Below are positions 1 through 10,800 of a stretch of DNA of 64,000 nucleotides, piece by piece. The number at the start of each line of letters is the position of its first letter. Positions within the stretch are counted from its first letter, which is position 1. Below the pieces are notes generated by a model. That model was not told the origin of the DNA. It ran no database searches and saw nothing but the letters and a program-made list of their open reading frames with translations. A program made the translations under genes and the position numbers. The DNA is taken from assembly GCF_022682495.2 (NCBI RefSeq), contig NC_071389.1:8113199-8177198 (forward strand). Reading direction: 5' to 3'. Source of the DNA: Desmodus rotundus. Taxonomy: Eukaryota > Chordata > Mammalia > Chiroptera > Phyllostomidae.

Positions 1-269
1 ATCTGCATATGGGTGTAAGTCTGTGGTTGGTATGTACGTTTAACGTTTGTCTATTTCGTACGTAGGCGCTTCTGAATTAGAAGGGACTATGAGAGAACTG
101 CTTGCGAACGAAGAACACGCAGACGTCACTCTGGCTGGTTAAGTCCACACAGGAGGGGTGCGCCTGGCCAACTTTCTGACCCTTAGCTGAGAGGCTGCTC
201 GGGAAGCCCAGAGGAGAATGTCACTTCTCCCTGAAGCCCGTGCTCTGTGTCCACACCCAGACAGGTGTG

Positions 270-690
270 CGATGCTAACGACAGCGTAGGTCCTGAGAAA
301 TGTGGCCTTAGGCGATTGTGTGGCTGTGCCTGCAGCACAGAGGCACTCACCCAAACCTGACGCAGAGCCCACTGCTCCCAGGACACAGACCTGCACGGCG
401 TGGCACCGCACTGAGTAGGGCGGCCACTGCCAGGCAGCAGAGCGTATCTGTGTACCTAAACACGTCTGCACGAGGAAGAGGCACGGTAAACGCAGAACAC
501 AGCACTTGTTTACCACTGGCTGCGCAGTGCACCTGTTTACACCAGCGTCCCCACAAACACGGACCGAATGCATTGTGCTATGACTTACCGTGGCCACGGT
601 GCCGCTAGGTGACAGGAATTTTTCAGCTCCATTTTAATCTTACGAGACCGTCGTCATATGGGTGGCCCATTGTTGTGGCCCAAGAGCCAT
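270..690 (+). mobile_element. Ancient interspersed repeat, probably a DNA-transposon relic
   Basis: Several islands resemble one eutherian repeat whose consensus I remember but cannot name with certainty: a 'gttaggcgatt'-like segment near 308, 'gtatctgtgtacctaaaca' near 445, and a stretch around 595-660 with 'gccgctaggtgacaggaattt' type sequence and an 'accgtcgtcatatg' motif. The copy is diverged and interrupted. Orientation is assigned relative to the remembered consensus. Confidence 0.5.
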
Positions 691-1365
691 TGTGAGGGGC
701 GTGACCCTGTGCGTGGACAGGACGATAGGAGTCACACACGTCTATTATCAACACCCGCGCCCACACTGCTCCGACTCGTGGCTGCGGGCTGTTCCCCTGA
801 GCCCCACCCTCCTCTGCCCTGGTTTCCTCCTGGCTTCTTTTTCGCTCCATCCCTTCATCTCATGACGTGGTTTTAAGGGTGACTAGTGGTGGGAGGGTGG
901 GGGACATGGCTGGGAAGGGAATATGGCTTCGCTCTTGGGGTTTGACTCCTACACACTCCTCCCTGTGCTATGGCCCCGCACCCCTCCCCCCAGTCTTCTC
1001 ACCTGGAGCCTTGAGACCTGGGTCCCCTGCCAGAGACATTTTGCCTTTCCCCCAGAGCGCATGTTAAAATGCACTCAGCCAAAGTGAACCGTGTAAACGC
1101 ACGAAAGACACATCTCCTAGATGGGCCGGGATGCGTCTGTGACAATTTGAATAACCAGAGCATCCATCTGCAGAACAGGAGGGTGATTCCCTAGGGACCC
1201 TCTTCCGGCGGAGGCTGTGGAAGACATGGGACCAACAGCGTGCAAAAGAGCCAGAGCGGGGAGCCCTGGTGGCCATTCCCGAGGCTCGGGAGCTTCCTCG
1301 CATTGATGGATTCACACGTGTGCATGGTGCTCAATGACAGCCTGGGTGTCTGGCGCGGCGAGTAG
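690..1365. other. Unique upstream DNA
   Basis: No gene, recognisable repeat or RNA seen. Short open frames on both strands lack coding character. Confidence 0.5.
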
Positions 1366-1535
1366 TCCCAACCTCACCGTGCACCAGACACTCCTGGGCA
1401 GCTCGCTGCCAGTGCAGATACCCAGCGCTTCCCCAGAGTCGCTCCTGGGTCAGGAGTGGGGCCCAGGCTCTGCATTTTAACAAGCATCTCCTGGGCACGC
1501 CATGTCACGGGTCTTCCTCTTCACTTTGAGAAGCA
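1365..1535 (+). mobile_element. MER20-like hAT element
   Basis: Diverged match to the non-autonomous hAT-Charlie family MER20: a 'ggggcccaggctctgcattt' block, 'aacaagcatctcctgggca', and a terminus resembling 'tttgagaagcactgg'. Internal parts are eroded. Confidence 0.65.
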
Positions 1536-2134
1536 CTGGGAGCAGCCTGAAGCCAGAGGTGTGTTTCACAGAGCCTGGCAGAGGACACTGTTCTCAGGAC
1601 GTGACCTTTAAGGTGAAGTGCGGGAGGCAGGACCACAGTTCTCCCTGGCTTCTGTGGGCAGTCACATGCCCACCCAAGGAACTCTGGGCAAAAGCTCTGT
1701 CACACCCCAGCTTCTCTTGCAGACCTCCCCATTTCCCACCCTGTCTCGTGTATGAACTTCACCTTGAAGGGGGGAGCACACAAATGCTGCCTTCTATTCC
1801 TCAGCCAGACAGAAACCAGGTCCCTGACTGAGTCAGGGAGAAAACTGGGCCACACATGGATTTCAAAGTCAGAGGACACGCAGGCACGCACCTGTGATGT
1901 GAGGACCAACCCCTGATTCTCAGTGTCTGAACCTGCTCAGAGCAGGTGGCAGGTACCCCTTCTACCTGATGGGTCTTTGCAGGGAAGGAGTAAGGAGATC
2001 TGAAAGGACTTGGGGCAGTAAGATGTGGCTAGAATCCCTGGGGCAGACGGAAGACAAGGAGGGTTGGAATGAGAGGAGCAAGGGTCTCTGTGGATGTGAA
2101 TTGATGGGGGTGGAGCGATGCTTGCGCTGTCAGC

Positions 2135-2250
2135 CACAGACCCTTTAGGGAAGCATCTATTGAGCACCAGGCATGGGAAGCAAAAAGAAGAGCCAAACAC
2201 GAACCCTGCCTTCAAGAGGCTTGCAGAGCAGGTGGGTGGGTGCATGTGGT
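2135..2250 (+). mobile_element. L2 fragment
   Basis: Contains 'catctattgagcaccaggca' and 'accctgccttcaagaggctt', typical of the LINE-2 3' region. Old and diverged. Confidence 0.6.
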
Positions 2251-2544
2251 AGTGGTCGGGGGGTGGGGTGCACTCTTAGCCTGAGCATTTGGTTACATGC
2301 AACAGAAGCCATCAAATTAGCTCCAGAAAAGGGCTTTTGCATTCCATGGACTTCAAGACAAAGCAGAGAAAGCAGGATGGCCGTGGGGACCCTCCGGATC
2401 AGGTCTTTGAAAACCTTCACCCCAGTGAGCCAAACTTATGGCGACTTACCTCTCATTCTCAGCCCAGAGTTTAAATAAACAGACAAAATATACAAACTAT
2501 CAGTGGCAATACATGCTATGAAATAAGGAAAGGTCAAATGTTAA

Positions 2545-2735
2545 ATCTAAGAGATAAAAAGGAAACAGATGCAGAGAGAGCCAGGGAAATTATTCCAGGC
2601 AGAGGCAAAGAGACAGCCAAGTCCCTGAGATCGGGAAGAATTGAGGGACAAGAGCCCCTAGTGAGCTGGGGGAGCGTGGTACAAGATGAAGTCAGAGGCC
2701 AGGCTGTGCAAGCCCATGGCAGGCTCGCTGTTCTA
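2545..2735 (+). mobile_element. L2 fragment
   Basis: The order of motifs 'ccagggaaattattccaggcagaggcaa' (shortened here), 'aagtccctgagatcggga' and a later 'gaagtcagaggccaggctgtg' follows the L2 3' portion. Probably the same insertion as the preceding fragment or an adjacent one. Confidence 0.6.
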
Positions 2736-2799
2736 CATCTAGACGTCCATTCTGCTAGATGCGTGTCGGCGCGATGCTGGGCCATTTTCTGAAAACGCT

Positions 2800-4340
2800 G
2801 GTTTCAATCTTGCCCACCTCCTTTACCAGCATGGCTGCCGGGTTCCTTCCTGTCTCTCAGCCTCTGTTTCTCCACACAATGAGGGCGCCGGAGGAAGGGA
2901 TCCCAAGGTTGCTTTAAAGGACCAAACTGCATCATTTGGTCGTGGGATGGGGCAACTATGTATATGGGGTTTCCTGGGACCGTTCCAACTTACGCCGCTT
3001 GTCTCAGCTTCACAGTCCACAGCCCCTTCTTTCCCTTTCGAAAGTGTCCCAGTTTGGACATTCAATTGTAAGGCCACTGTATTTACGGGAGAAGGGACGT
3101 GCATATGGCGTTGTCATCAGCAATGGGCTCGTCTCTTTGCCTTGGTTCTCATTAGGACTTTCTTTTGCTGACAAGGATGGCCTTGCACTTTCCGAAACGC
3201 CCAGACAAGCTCTGACGGGCACCACACACTCCTGGCACCGTTTGCTCCTTCTGCTCAGAAAGACGGGACATGCAGAAAATACTGGTGGAGGCTGGTGACC
3301 GCGTAAGGACCAGGGCACTGTCTGGGCCTTGGATAGCATGTGGCTGCTGGGGAGGGATGACAACTAGGGACACTGGGACAATGGCAGCCGGCGCCTAGGA
3401 AGTGACCCCATTTTCTGGCTTGGTTCTTGACATCAGTTTACTGAGATGTGAGACAGGAGCTACTTTAGGAAAATGAAGAAGGTCGGGCCCTGAAACGGAA
3501 TGCACAGCACTGCCGAATTCTCACAGTTGTGGCCCCTGAGAGAGAGCACCGTGGATGACAGTTCTGGAGCCCCTCCCCCAACAGTGTACGTGTGTCTCCC
3601 AAGAAATGAGTCGTGCACGCATAGAAGCCTTCACAAAGGCACGTGGGCTTTCGGAAGGGCGTTAGGCAAAGGGCAGCAGACAGGGATTCCCAGCCTGGTT
3701 TGTTACCTGAGATCACCTAGGGAGGAGCAGGGGTGGAAGTTGGGGGGAAGAAAGGTAGACTAGAAACCATTTTGGTTTAAATCAAGTAGATCCTAGAGGC
3801 TAATTGATTCCATTCGAGATCTGATCGCTTTGTGTGGGGGTGAACATAAGGAGACGCAGCTGGGAAAAGCCCCTTTTTCGTGTTAGGAAAAAAAAATCTC
3901 AAAAAATAAAATTCTTTAAAATCCTAGGAAGCGCCCCAGGAGTTTCTGAAGTGAGTTTCTTGAAAGCCCCATGGCTGCACGCAGCTGGGGAAGAGGAGGC
4001 GGAGAGAGGAGAAGGGGCCCAAGAGATCTTAGCTTCCTTTTTCCCTTTTTGGGTATTTTGTTTTGCCTTGATTTTAAAATGCTGGTGTGCGAGAATAATC
4101 TCACAGAAGGGGAAATGAGTAATCCTTGGTGAGTTTGTTTACGGCACAAACACGCTCGCACACCTTCATTTGCAGAATGCTGACTCTAGGTTCAGCGGCA
4201 AGGGTGCCAAGATGAGGAACGGCAGACACTGGCCACTCTCCTCCTTCCACGCAGAACCCACAGCAGAGTAAGTGGGAGAGAGACATGGAAACAGAGAAAC
4301 TGCAGCGCCTGCTGATGGGGGCTGTAACAGAGGTGTGCGC
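2800..4340. other. Upstream DNA without recognised genes
   Basis: Mixed GC sequence with no convincing exon, RNA or named repeat. A purine-rich run lies near 3990-4015. Nothing further can be supported. Confidence 0.5.
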
Positions 4341-4344
4341 ATCT

Positions 4345-4345
<1 letters not shown>

Positions 4346-4375
<30 letters not shown>
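4346..4375 (+). repeat. (CA)n microsatellite
   Basis: About 15 uninterrupted CA units, followed by GTGTG. Likely polymorphic. Confidence 0.97.
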
Positions 4376-4378
<3 letters not shown>

Positions 4379-4484
4379 TGCACGAACAGCACACACACAT
4401 AGAGGGAGCTCTCCCAATAGAGCTGCTCTTAGCTGTTCTCTCAGGCTTGTTCCCAGGACAGCCTCTTTTTTTTTTTGTATTTGC

Positions 4485-5100
4485 TTACGTGCTGACTTTT
4501 TATTGAGGAGAAATTCACATACCATGAGGTGAACCCTTGTGCAACCATAACCTACTTCCAAAACATTTTCATCACCCCAAAATAAAGCCGGGTGCCCATA
4601 AGCAGTCACTCCCCTCTCTCTCCTTCCCCTCACCCCGGGCAAACACGAATCTGCTTTCTGCATCTATGGATTTAACTTGTCTGGATAGTTCATACACATG
4701 GAATCATATAACATGTGACCTTCTGTGTCTAGCTTCTTTCACTTAGCATAATGTTTTCGAGGTTAATCCACATTGTAATGTATCAGTGCTTTTTACGTTC
4801 CTTTTCATGGTTGATTAATATTCCATTGTGTGGCTCAACCACAATTTGTTTATCCGTTCTTTTTTTTTTTTGATGAACATTTGTGTTGTTTCCACCTTCT
4901 GGCTACTGTGAATAGTGCTTCTGTGGATGTTTGTATACACATTTTTGTCTGAATATGTTTTCAGCTCTCTGGTGTGGATACTGAGGAGTAGAATCGCTGG
5001 GTTATATGGTAATTCTACGTTTAACTCTTTGGAACTCGTTTAACTCAATGGAAAACCAGACTGTTTTCCATTGTGGCTGCTCCATGCCATCCCCGCCCTT
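4485..5100 (-). mobile_element. Antisense L1 3' end
   Basis: Read on the minus strand this is the familiar end of L1 ORF2 plus 3' UTR. The + strand shows complements of its landmarks: 'ggaatcatataacatgtgac', 'cttctttcacttagcataat', 'taatattccattgtgtggct', 'caatttgtttatccgttctt' and 'ctgggttatatggtaattct'. A T12 run at 4860-4871 interrupts it. Old mammalian L1M-type; no coding potential left. Confidence 0.85.
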
Positions 5101-5484
5101 GTGAAGACCCTACACAGCTATCATTTCGATGCCCCTCCATGACTTAACTGAAGAACTTCAAAGAACTGAATCCTGATTTACAAATACCCCAAGCAGTCTA
5201 AGTGCCTACATTGGCCCAGTGGTTCAGAACTTGTGCTAGTGAGGCTAAAGTCAAGGTCATTCGCCAGCTGACCAGTTAGCTGAGCAGAGTGGACTGAGTG
5301 AAAATTGTGCTCCCACTGAATACTGCCCTGTTCTCTTGCACAAGCTTTTTAGTGGTCAAAGGGGATGGAGCTAAAGTGTATGTTTACGGATCCCCATAAA
5401 AGGGGAAGGAAATTACCCAGCATCCAATGCCTCCTGCAGGCACAATGGGAGGAACTCAGAATCAGGTGATCACTTACCTGATTC

Positions 5485-5646
5485 TGTCCTGGTTTCACCT
5501 GATTTCTGTGGGCGCCTTGGGTAAATTGCTTACACCTGCCATGGCCTCAGCTTCCTCATCTCTAAAATGGGAATGATAATCCTTACTCCAAAGAGGTAAC
5601 GCCTGCTGGGCACTTTGCACACAGTAGGCTTGCAATAAATGCTGTT
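5485..5646 (+). mobile_element. MIR SINE
   Basis: Follows the MIR consensus from the 'cttgggtaaattgctta' core through 'cctcatctctaaaatgggaa' to 'gcaataaatgctgttg'. Confidence 0.85.
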
Positions 5647-6754
5647 GAATCTCGAGGGTGGGCAACCTCGGTCTCTGCCAGAGCACGCCAAGGGCTTCAG
5701 CGGTGGGTTCTGAGCAGCTCTCCCCCCCCTGCTGACCAGCTGGAATGGCCGTGCACGGGTTACATTGGCTGCTTTAAACTGTCCTATTTGCATGGAATGA
5801 AGCTTGCTATGGTAACAAGGTCTGGTGGCTGGAATCCAGGGCCCCAGTGAAAAATGCAAAGCCTGTGCTCTGGGAGAAAGAGGCGCTAGATGGGTTTATC
5901 AACTTTAAGGTTACCTCAGGTCTCCCACGAAGAGAGTGGGTAAGCTGAGGCAGCTGGGCTTCAAGCTCCTACTCCCAGTAGGAGGAAGAAGAGGGAGGCC
6001 CCGCAGACGCCTTTCAGCTTTCTCTCCTGGCTTCATCCCTCTCGACCCCACCCCAGCTAAGAAGCTTGGGACCTAGCTAAGGCCACCCCTCCACCCCGGG
6101 CGCGCACGCCGGGTTTCAGGTTCGAGGGGAGACCAGGGCGCGAGTGGCCCACTCCAGGGAAGGGCCGAGCGCTCCGGGAGGGGAGGACAGTGCGGGGTGG
6201 GGCGGCAAAGGTGGAGTGGGGAGGGGGTGGAGAGTGAGGCACGCGGGGCACCCGCCCAGCTCCCCGCTGCAATTTCCTCCCCGCATTTTAAGGAAACCGC
6301 AAGGCAAGAACTGCACTCCGAGCTCGCACAGGCTGCCCTCACCCCCGGAGCTCCCTGCCCGCTCCCCTCCGCGGCCCCTTCTCCAAGCACCCCTCTCTTC
6401 CAAGCACCCACCTCCTCCCCAGCCCCAGCAAGGCGCGGGGCGCGAGTTCGCCAGGGCGGGGGCCGCCCCACCGCTCAAGGGAGGGGACCAAGGGCCGGTC
6501 TTGGACCAGGCGCTCCCCACCCCTCGCGGGGGGCGCCACTTCGGCCCACTCCGAGCCTTCTCCTGCCGCCCCCGCCCCCTGGGGGTGTGTCCCCGAAGCC
6601 GGGGGCGCGAGAGGCAGAGGGTGAGCCCTGGCGACCAGGCCAGGCCCCCTCCCGAGCACACGCCGAATGGTAGGCTCCATTGAAAGAGTGCCGGGCGGCG
6701 CGCGGTGTCCTTCTCCGAGCGCTCTCGGCGCTGGGGTCTCAGCAATCGCTGCTG

Positions 6755-6815
6755 CTCCTCCTCCTCCTTCTCCTCCTCTTTCTCCTCCTCCTCTTCTCCC
6801 TCCTCCTCCTCCCCC
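6755..6815 (+). repeat. 61-nt pure polypyrimidine (CTC/CTT) tract
   Basis: Uninterrupted C/T run made of CTC, CTT and CCT triplets, directly followed by AG. It is a homopurine-homopyrimidine segment with partial mirror symmetry inside the promoter island. It may act as a promoter element, a triplex-prone tract or an extended 3' splice-site tract; sequence alone does not choose. Confidence 0.9.
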
Positions 6816-6817
6816 AG

Positions 6818-6939
6818 CGCCCGGCTACCGCCACGACTCCGGCTGGAGGCGCCGCTGTCATTCCTGCGCCCGAGGAGCCGGCGCTGCCGGTGCCCGGGGG
6901 TCGGGGCGCGAGGGAGTCGGGCCGCGGGGGACCCAACAG
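6818..6939 (+). other. Possible upstream 5' exon of KAZN
   Basis: A donor-like CAG|GTAGAG sits at 6937-6943. Joined to the acceptor at 7010-7011 it removes only 72 nt and is phase-neutral, because the frame stays open across both. The left edge is unknown: either a transcription start within the CpG island or the acceptor AG at 6816-6817, which follows a 61-nt pure pyrimidine run. The frame through here is open from an ATG at 6667, but its low-complexity Pro/Ser/Leu/Arg content looks like GC-rich noise, so I treat the segment as probably 5' UTR. Confidence 0.4.
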
Positions 6940-7011
6940 GTAGAGCCGGGGGTGCCCGGCTGCGCACCCCCCGCGCATCATGCAGCTCTTTGTCACCTCT
7001 CTCGCCCCCAG

Positions 7012-7258
7012 GCCAAAATCCTGAGCATGATGGAAGACAATAAGCAGCTCGCGCTCCGCATCGATGGGGCGGTCCAGTCGGCCAGCCAGGAGGTGACCAA
7101 CCTGCGAGCTGAACTCACGGCCACCAACCGGAGACTGGCGGAACTGAGCGGAGGCAGCGGCCCTGGCCCCGGCCCGGGCCCCGGAGCAGCGGCCAGCGCC
7201 TCGGCGGCGGCAGACTCGGCAGCAGCGAACATGGAGAACCACCAGCACAGCGCGCAAG
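7012..7258 (+). other. KAZN: KAZN exon with probable 3' splice site at its left edge
   Basis: A pyrimidine-rich tract at 6985-7009 ends in CAG (AG at 7010-7011), so the coding exon probably begins at 7012 with 15 untranslated bases before the ATG. The right edge is the strong donor at 7259. If transcription starts just upstream, the same stretch could instead be a continuous first exon and the acceptor unused. Transcripts from a more distant promoter would need this acceptor or the one at 6816-6817. Confidence 0.6.
7027..7258 (+). CDS. KAZN: Kazrin, N-terminal coding exon of the long isoform
   Basis: Encodes 77 residues plus one base of the next codon. The start MMEDNKQLALRIDG, the run QSASQEVTNLRAELTATNRR and the end near MENHQHSAQ match what I know of the long (E-type) kazrin N-terminus. 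Residues 1-40 are heptad-rich and lead toward the coiled coil encoded by later exons; residues 41-70 are a Gly-Pro repeat followed by an Ala/Ser-rich linker. Kazrin is a cytoplasmic scaffold reported at desmosomes and the cornified envelope (periplakin partner) and in endosome transport; its SAM domains lie downstream, outside this window. Two ATGs are adjacent (7027 and 7030); the first is taken as start. The exon ends in phase 1 at AG|GTAGGG (donor GT 7259-7260), which fits a Val (G|TN) codon at the join to the next exon. The Gly-Pro run appears slightly longer than the human one (from memory). Identification is by recall, not alignment. Confidence 0.93.
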
Positions 7259-7869
7259 GTAGGGATTGCCCGGCGCCCCGTGCGGAGGAGAGGCAAGTGA
7301 GCAGGACCGGGGCCTGGAGGGGGCCGGAGGCTCGGCGTCCCCCAAGCCTGGGGCGAAATCGCCTGGCCTTGTGGCTTGTAACCCTTTCCGTTTGGCTGTG
7401 GCCACCGCTGCCCTCCTGCTGGGAGTTGCAGGCAGCTGTCTTGAAGGAAGACCCGGGCGCAGTGTGCACCGGTTCACACGGTCACACTGGCCCTGGGCGG
7501 CGCGAGCGAGGCGCAGCCGGCGGGCCCCTTTCGGCAGCAGAAAGTGCCCTTTAGATGGCACACAGCCCCCAGCTCCGTGGGCAAACTTTTCATGCCCGGG
7601 CCTTTGCCCCCCACCCGCGGCAGGGGCGAATGCCACAGCTCCCCCCAGCTCCGGAGCCTGCTTCCTTTGGAATGATGTCGCCCAGAGAGCGAGCTCCAGG
7701 CTCCGCTGCCGTGTTTGGGGTAGGGGATTGGGCTGCTTTGCACTTTTCTCCACGGATGCCAAATCCCTCGTCTCGATTGCATCTGGACTTTATTTCGAGC
7801 CCCCCCGCCCTCCGCTGCCGCCCCCCAACTGGTCGCGCAGGCGGTGGAACATACCGACGCAATAGTAGA

Positions 7870-10800
7870 TGCCCCTGCTCAGCAGGGAGTTTAAATTTCC
7901 AGCAAATATAACCCCCCAGAGCACTTTCCAGGGGGAAATCTTAGATCTCAAAGGCTGAGTGATGGGCTAGGGTCGAAATCATGCCTTTGATTGTGGGCTG
8001 CAGAAAGCGGCTGCTTGAAGGGACTCTCCGCGGTTGAGGAGGGGAAAAAAGACAGCTGCTCTGTGTTGACATTGACAGTGATGGAGCTCAGAAGCCACCC
8101 CCCGCCCCCCAGGCCAGGGTTGAAGGTGGAGGAAGCAGCCCCAGAACGGACTGTTTGTTTTCTGTGAGTGGAAAAGTGAAAGGGTCAAAGCTGGCTTTTC
8201 AGGCTGTTCCTTTCTTTTTTTTTTTTTTTTTTTTTTCTTTCCCTTGCCTAATTGCCCTTTAAGAAATGGGTGTCACCGGTTACTAATAGCATTTGAATTG
8301 TAAACTAAACTGCTGAAATCCAGAACACGACAGGAAAAAAAAAAAAATCCAGTCCGGGAGGGTCACTTGTATAAAGATGCCACTTGGTGAAGTATGGGGT
8401 ACCAATGGCTTGGGGACTCCTAAGCATTTTCTGGTCTTGTTATTTCCAGGGCTTCTCCTAAGTGCTGCGAGGCTGTTTTCATATTGCTGCCGGCTCTCTG
8501 TCAGTTTCTGTTCCTAGGGAGGGTGTGCCTTTTGGGGTGTGAGATGTTAAGCCTGAACATGAGCCGTGCTGTGTTGAATTGCAAGCCGCAGCTTAACTTG
8601 GTACTTCAGGAGTCTATCTAAAGTCCTAGGAATGGGGGCCGTCATTTGGTGCCAAAGTGGCCGTGACGTAATGCTGGGAAGGTGTTGTGAGCCTGGTGTT
8701 TGCTGCAAGGTGGGTGTCCAGGTATTCCGTCATTTATCCCTTGCTAGTAGTCATCCTGTGTGGAAGACACTCTGCCGGTACCTGGGGATGGGGAGGGGAG
8801 CAGGGCAACGCTCTACTTTTTATGGGCAAGAACTCTTCCAACATCCAGAAATAGCCAAGAACTGGCATTTTGCTAAGAATCAAAAGCCATGGTGAAGGGG
8901 CCTGAACAATGCTGGCTTCTTGCCGTCTGCCCCTTTCCTCGGCCAAGGAAAAGTCAAGCGGCTTTCATCCGAGTCCTGGTCGATCGGCGCACCGGGCATG
9001 CTAAGGAGGCCGGCAGCAAGGGTCTCCACGCTCAACTTGGGAGTTGCCACACTTAGCCCAGGGTCAGGTTGTTGATGCGAAGCAACAGGGGGCTGTTTTC
9101 TTTTCTCTTTCCCTACAAAAATGCACAAGGCTCTGGAAATGGACCTGGCAAAAGCCAGGATCTCTTACGATTCTTAAAAACACGCAAAACCAGCAGCTCC
9201 CTCCTGCTCTTAGCGGCCCGCCCGCCTGTGTCCCTGGCTGTCCCTGAGTGTCCGCAGGTGGCGGGTGAAGGCCGGTGTTCGATTTTCCCTCTGTGAACCA
9301 CTGGTAATTTTCAAAACCTTGCCTAGGGGGCACTTAGCAATTTGACAATCAGAAAACAAAATGTTAAAATTTGAACTCCACTTAATTCTTGGCCACCTAT
9401 CCCTCTAAACTGATGGGATCTGAATTTAAACCGATATGATGGTTGAAAAGAAGCCCAGCCTCCCCACCACCCCAAGTGCAGTGGGGCGTCATTTACTCAT
9501 TTACAGCCACGGGACATCAGTCCGGTACTTTCCCCGTGATTTAACCGCTGTGAGTTTGTGTCATCTGGGTTTTTTTCTCAGGACCTTTTCTCAGCATTCT
9601 GCTGGAACAGAAACCCTCCACAGAGGTGGCCTGGTGGCTGCTTCTGCTAGTGCGTCCGTATTCCTAAAGGAAAGTGGTAGGTTCGCTCAAGTTCATTTTC
9701 ACTTATGGCTGATGGGTGTCCCCATGTATCTTCATGATATACCCCCAGGAACGCTCCCCAAAGCTCAGCTCCTGGGGGTTCCTGACTGTTCTTCCGAATT
9801 AGTCTTCTGCTTACATTCTGTGTGTTGGTGCCGTTCCGTGGGCCCGAACGGCAAGAGTATGTTGTGCTATTGAGTTATCACTTTTCAAACCAAGGTTTGT
9901 GAATGAAATGAGTATCTTTCGAAACGCAGCTGTGTAAGCCATCTTTTGACTAAAGGGCATTATGCACATATCCAATGAATGCTAATGTGCTTTTAATAAT
10001 ATTAGCACAAATGGTCATGCAGAAAGAGTTACCTTTTGCTCTCTCTGCCAGGAAATTACTATATACCTTTTCAAATATTTTCTTTAAAATTTTCTTAAAA
10101 AGTGAGTCAAACAAACTCGTCCACCCACCATCGGACGTTTTGTTCCAGTGATGCTGTCTGGCAGTAGGTAAGTTGATGAAGAAAACTTGGATTTTCCCCG
10201 AGGGTTAAGGCAGCGTGTCATTTAAACAAAATATTAACTTGGTTGGTACCCTCTGTGAGCTGGTATGGTTGCTATGTAACGGAGTCTAGAAAGTGAACTG
10301 CTGAAAATCTGGGCTTTCGACACTTCGCAGGATCTTCTTTCGGAATCTGTGTTGAAAGAGCGCTTGGCAGCCAGCCCATCTTCTCTCTCCCTGCTTCCAG
10401 GGAGTTGGATAATCCCTAATGAGGATGCTGGCATACGGTGTAGAGGGCGCCTGTGCAGGGCGGCACATTTCACAGCTCCAGAGGCCGTCTCCCAGGCCGG
10501 CGGGGGCAAAGCAGCCTTCGACAGGTGGACCCAAGGAGCCTCGGAAAGAACAGAGCCAAGCATTTGTTCCCATTCATCTTGTTGGTAGCCAGAGAACGGA
10601 GTTGTTTAAAGTAACATTTCTAAGCTGTTTTCCTTAGCGTAAGATCTCTGGGAAAAATGTGTTTAAAATCCTTGCTGTTCTTCGAGGGGAAAAAATAGCT
10701 GTTTGTGTCTTCAAAAATGTTTCATCTGATGAAGGACTAATATCAGATCCAGTCAGTGGCTGTGCTCTGCATAGTATGAAACAATTAAGCGCCACTGTAC

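Larger units (their letters stand above)
6060..7870 (+). promoter_or_regulatory. KAZN: CpG island promoter of KAZN long isoforms
   Basis: GC content and CpG frequency rise sharply near 6060 and fall after about 7870, in contrast to CpG-poor flanks. The island contains GC-box-like motifs (for example CCGCCCCCGCCCC near 6567) and no TATA box at a sensible distance, as is usual for dispersed-start housekeeping or developmental promoters. It encloses the first coding exon and the start of intron 1. Several long open frames on both strands here are side effects of high GC. No exact transcription start can be read from the sequence. Confidence 0.85.

Noticed and set aside
6116..6967. 283-residue open frame on the minus strand through the CpG island
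   Set aside because: Low-complexity Arg/Gly/Pro/Glu content produced by GC-rich DNA and the antisense of the pyrimidine tract; no domain, and it overlaps the KAZN promoter.
6667..7026. N-terminal extension of kazrin from ATG 6667
   Set aside because: The frame is open, but the peptide is low-complexity and the known start MMEDNK follows; kept only as a possibility under the small-intron finding.
7258..7554. Read-through of the KAZN frame past the donor to 7554
   Set aside because: The donor at 7259 is strong and the frame beyond does not resemble kazrin.
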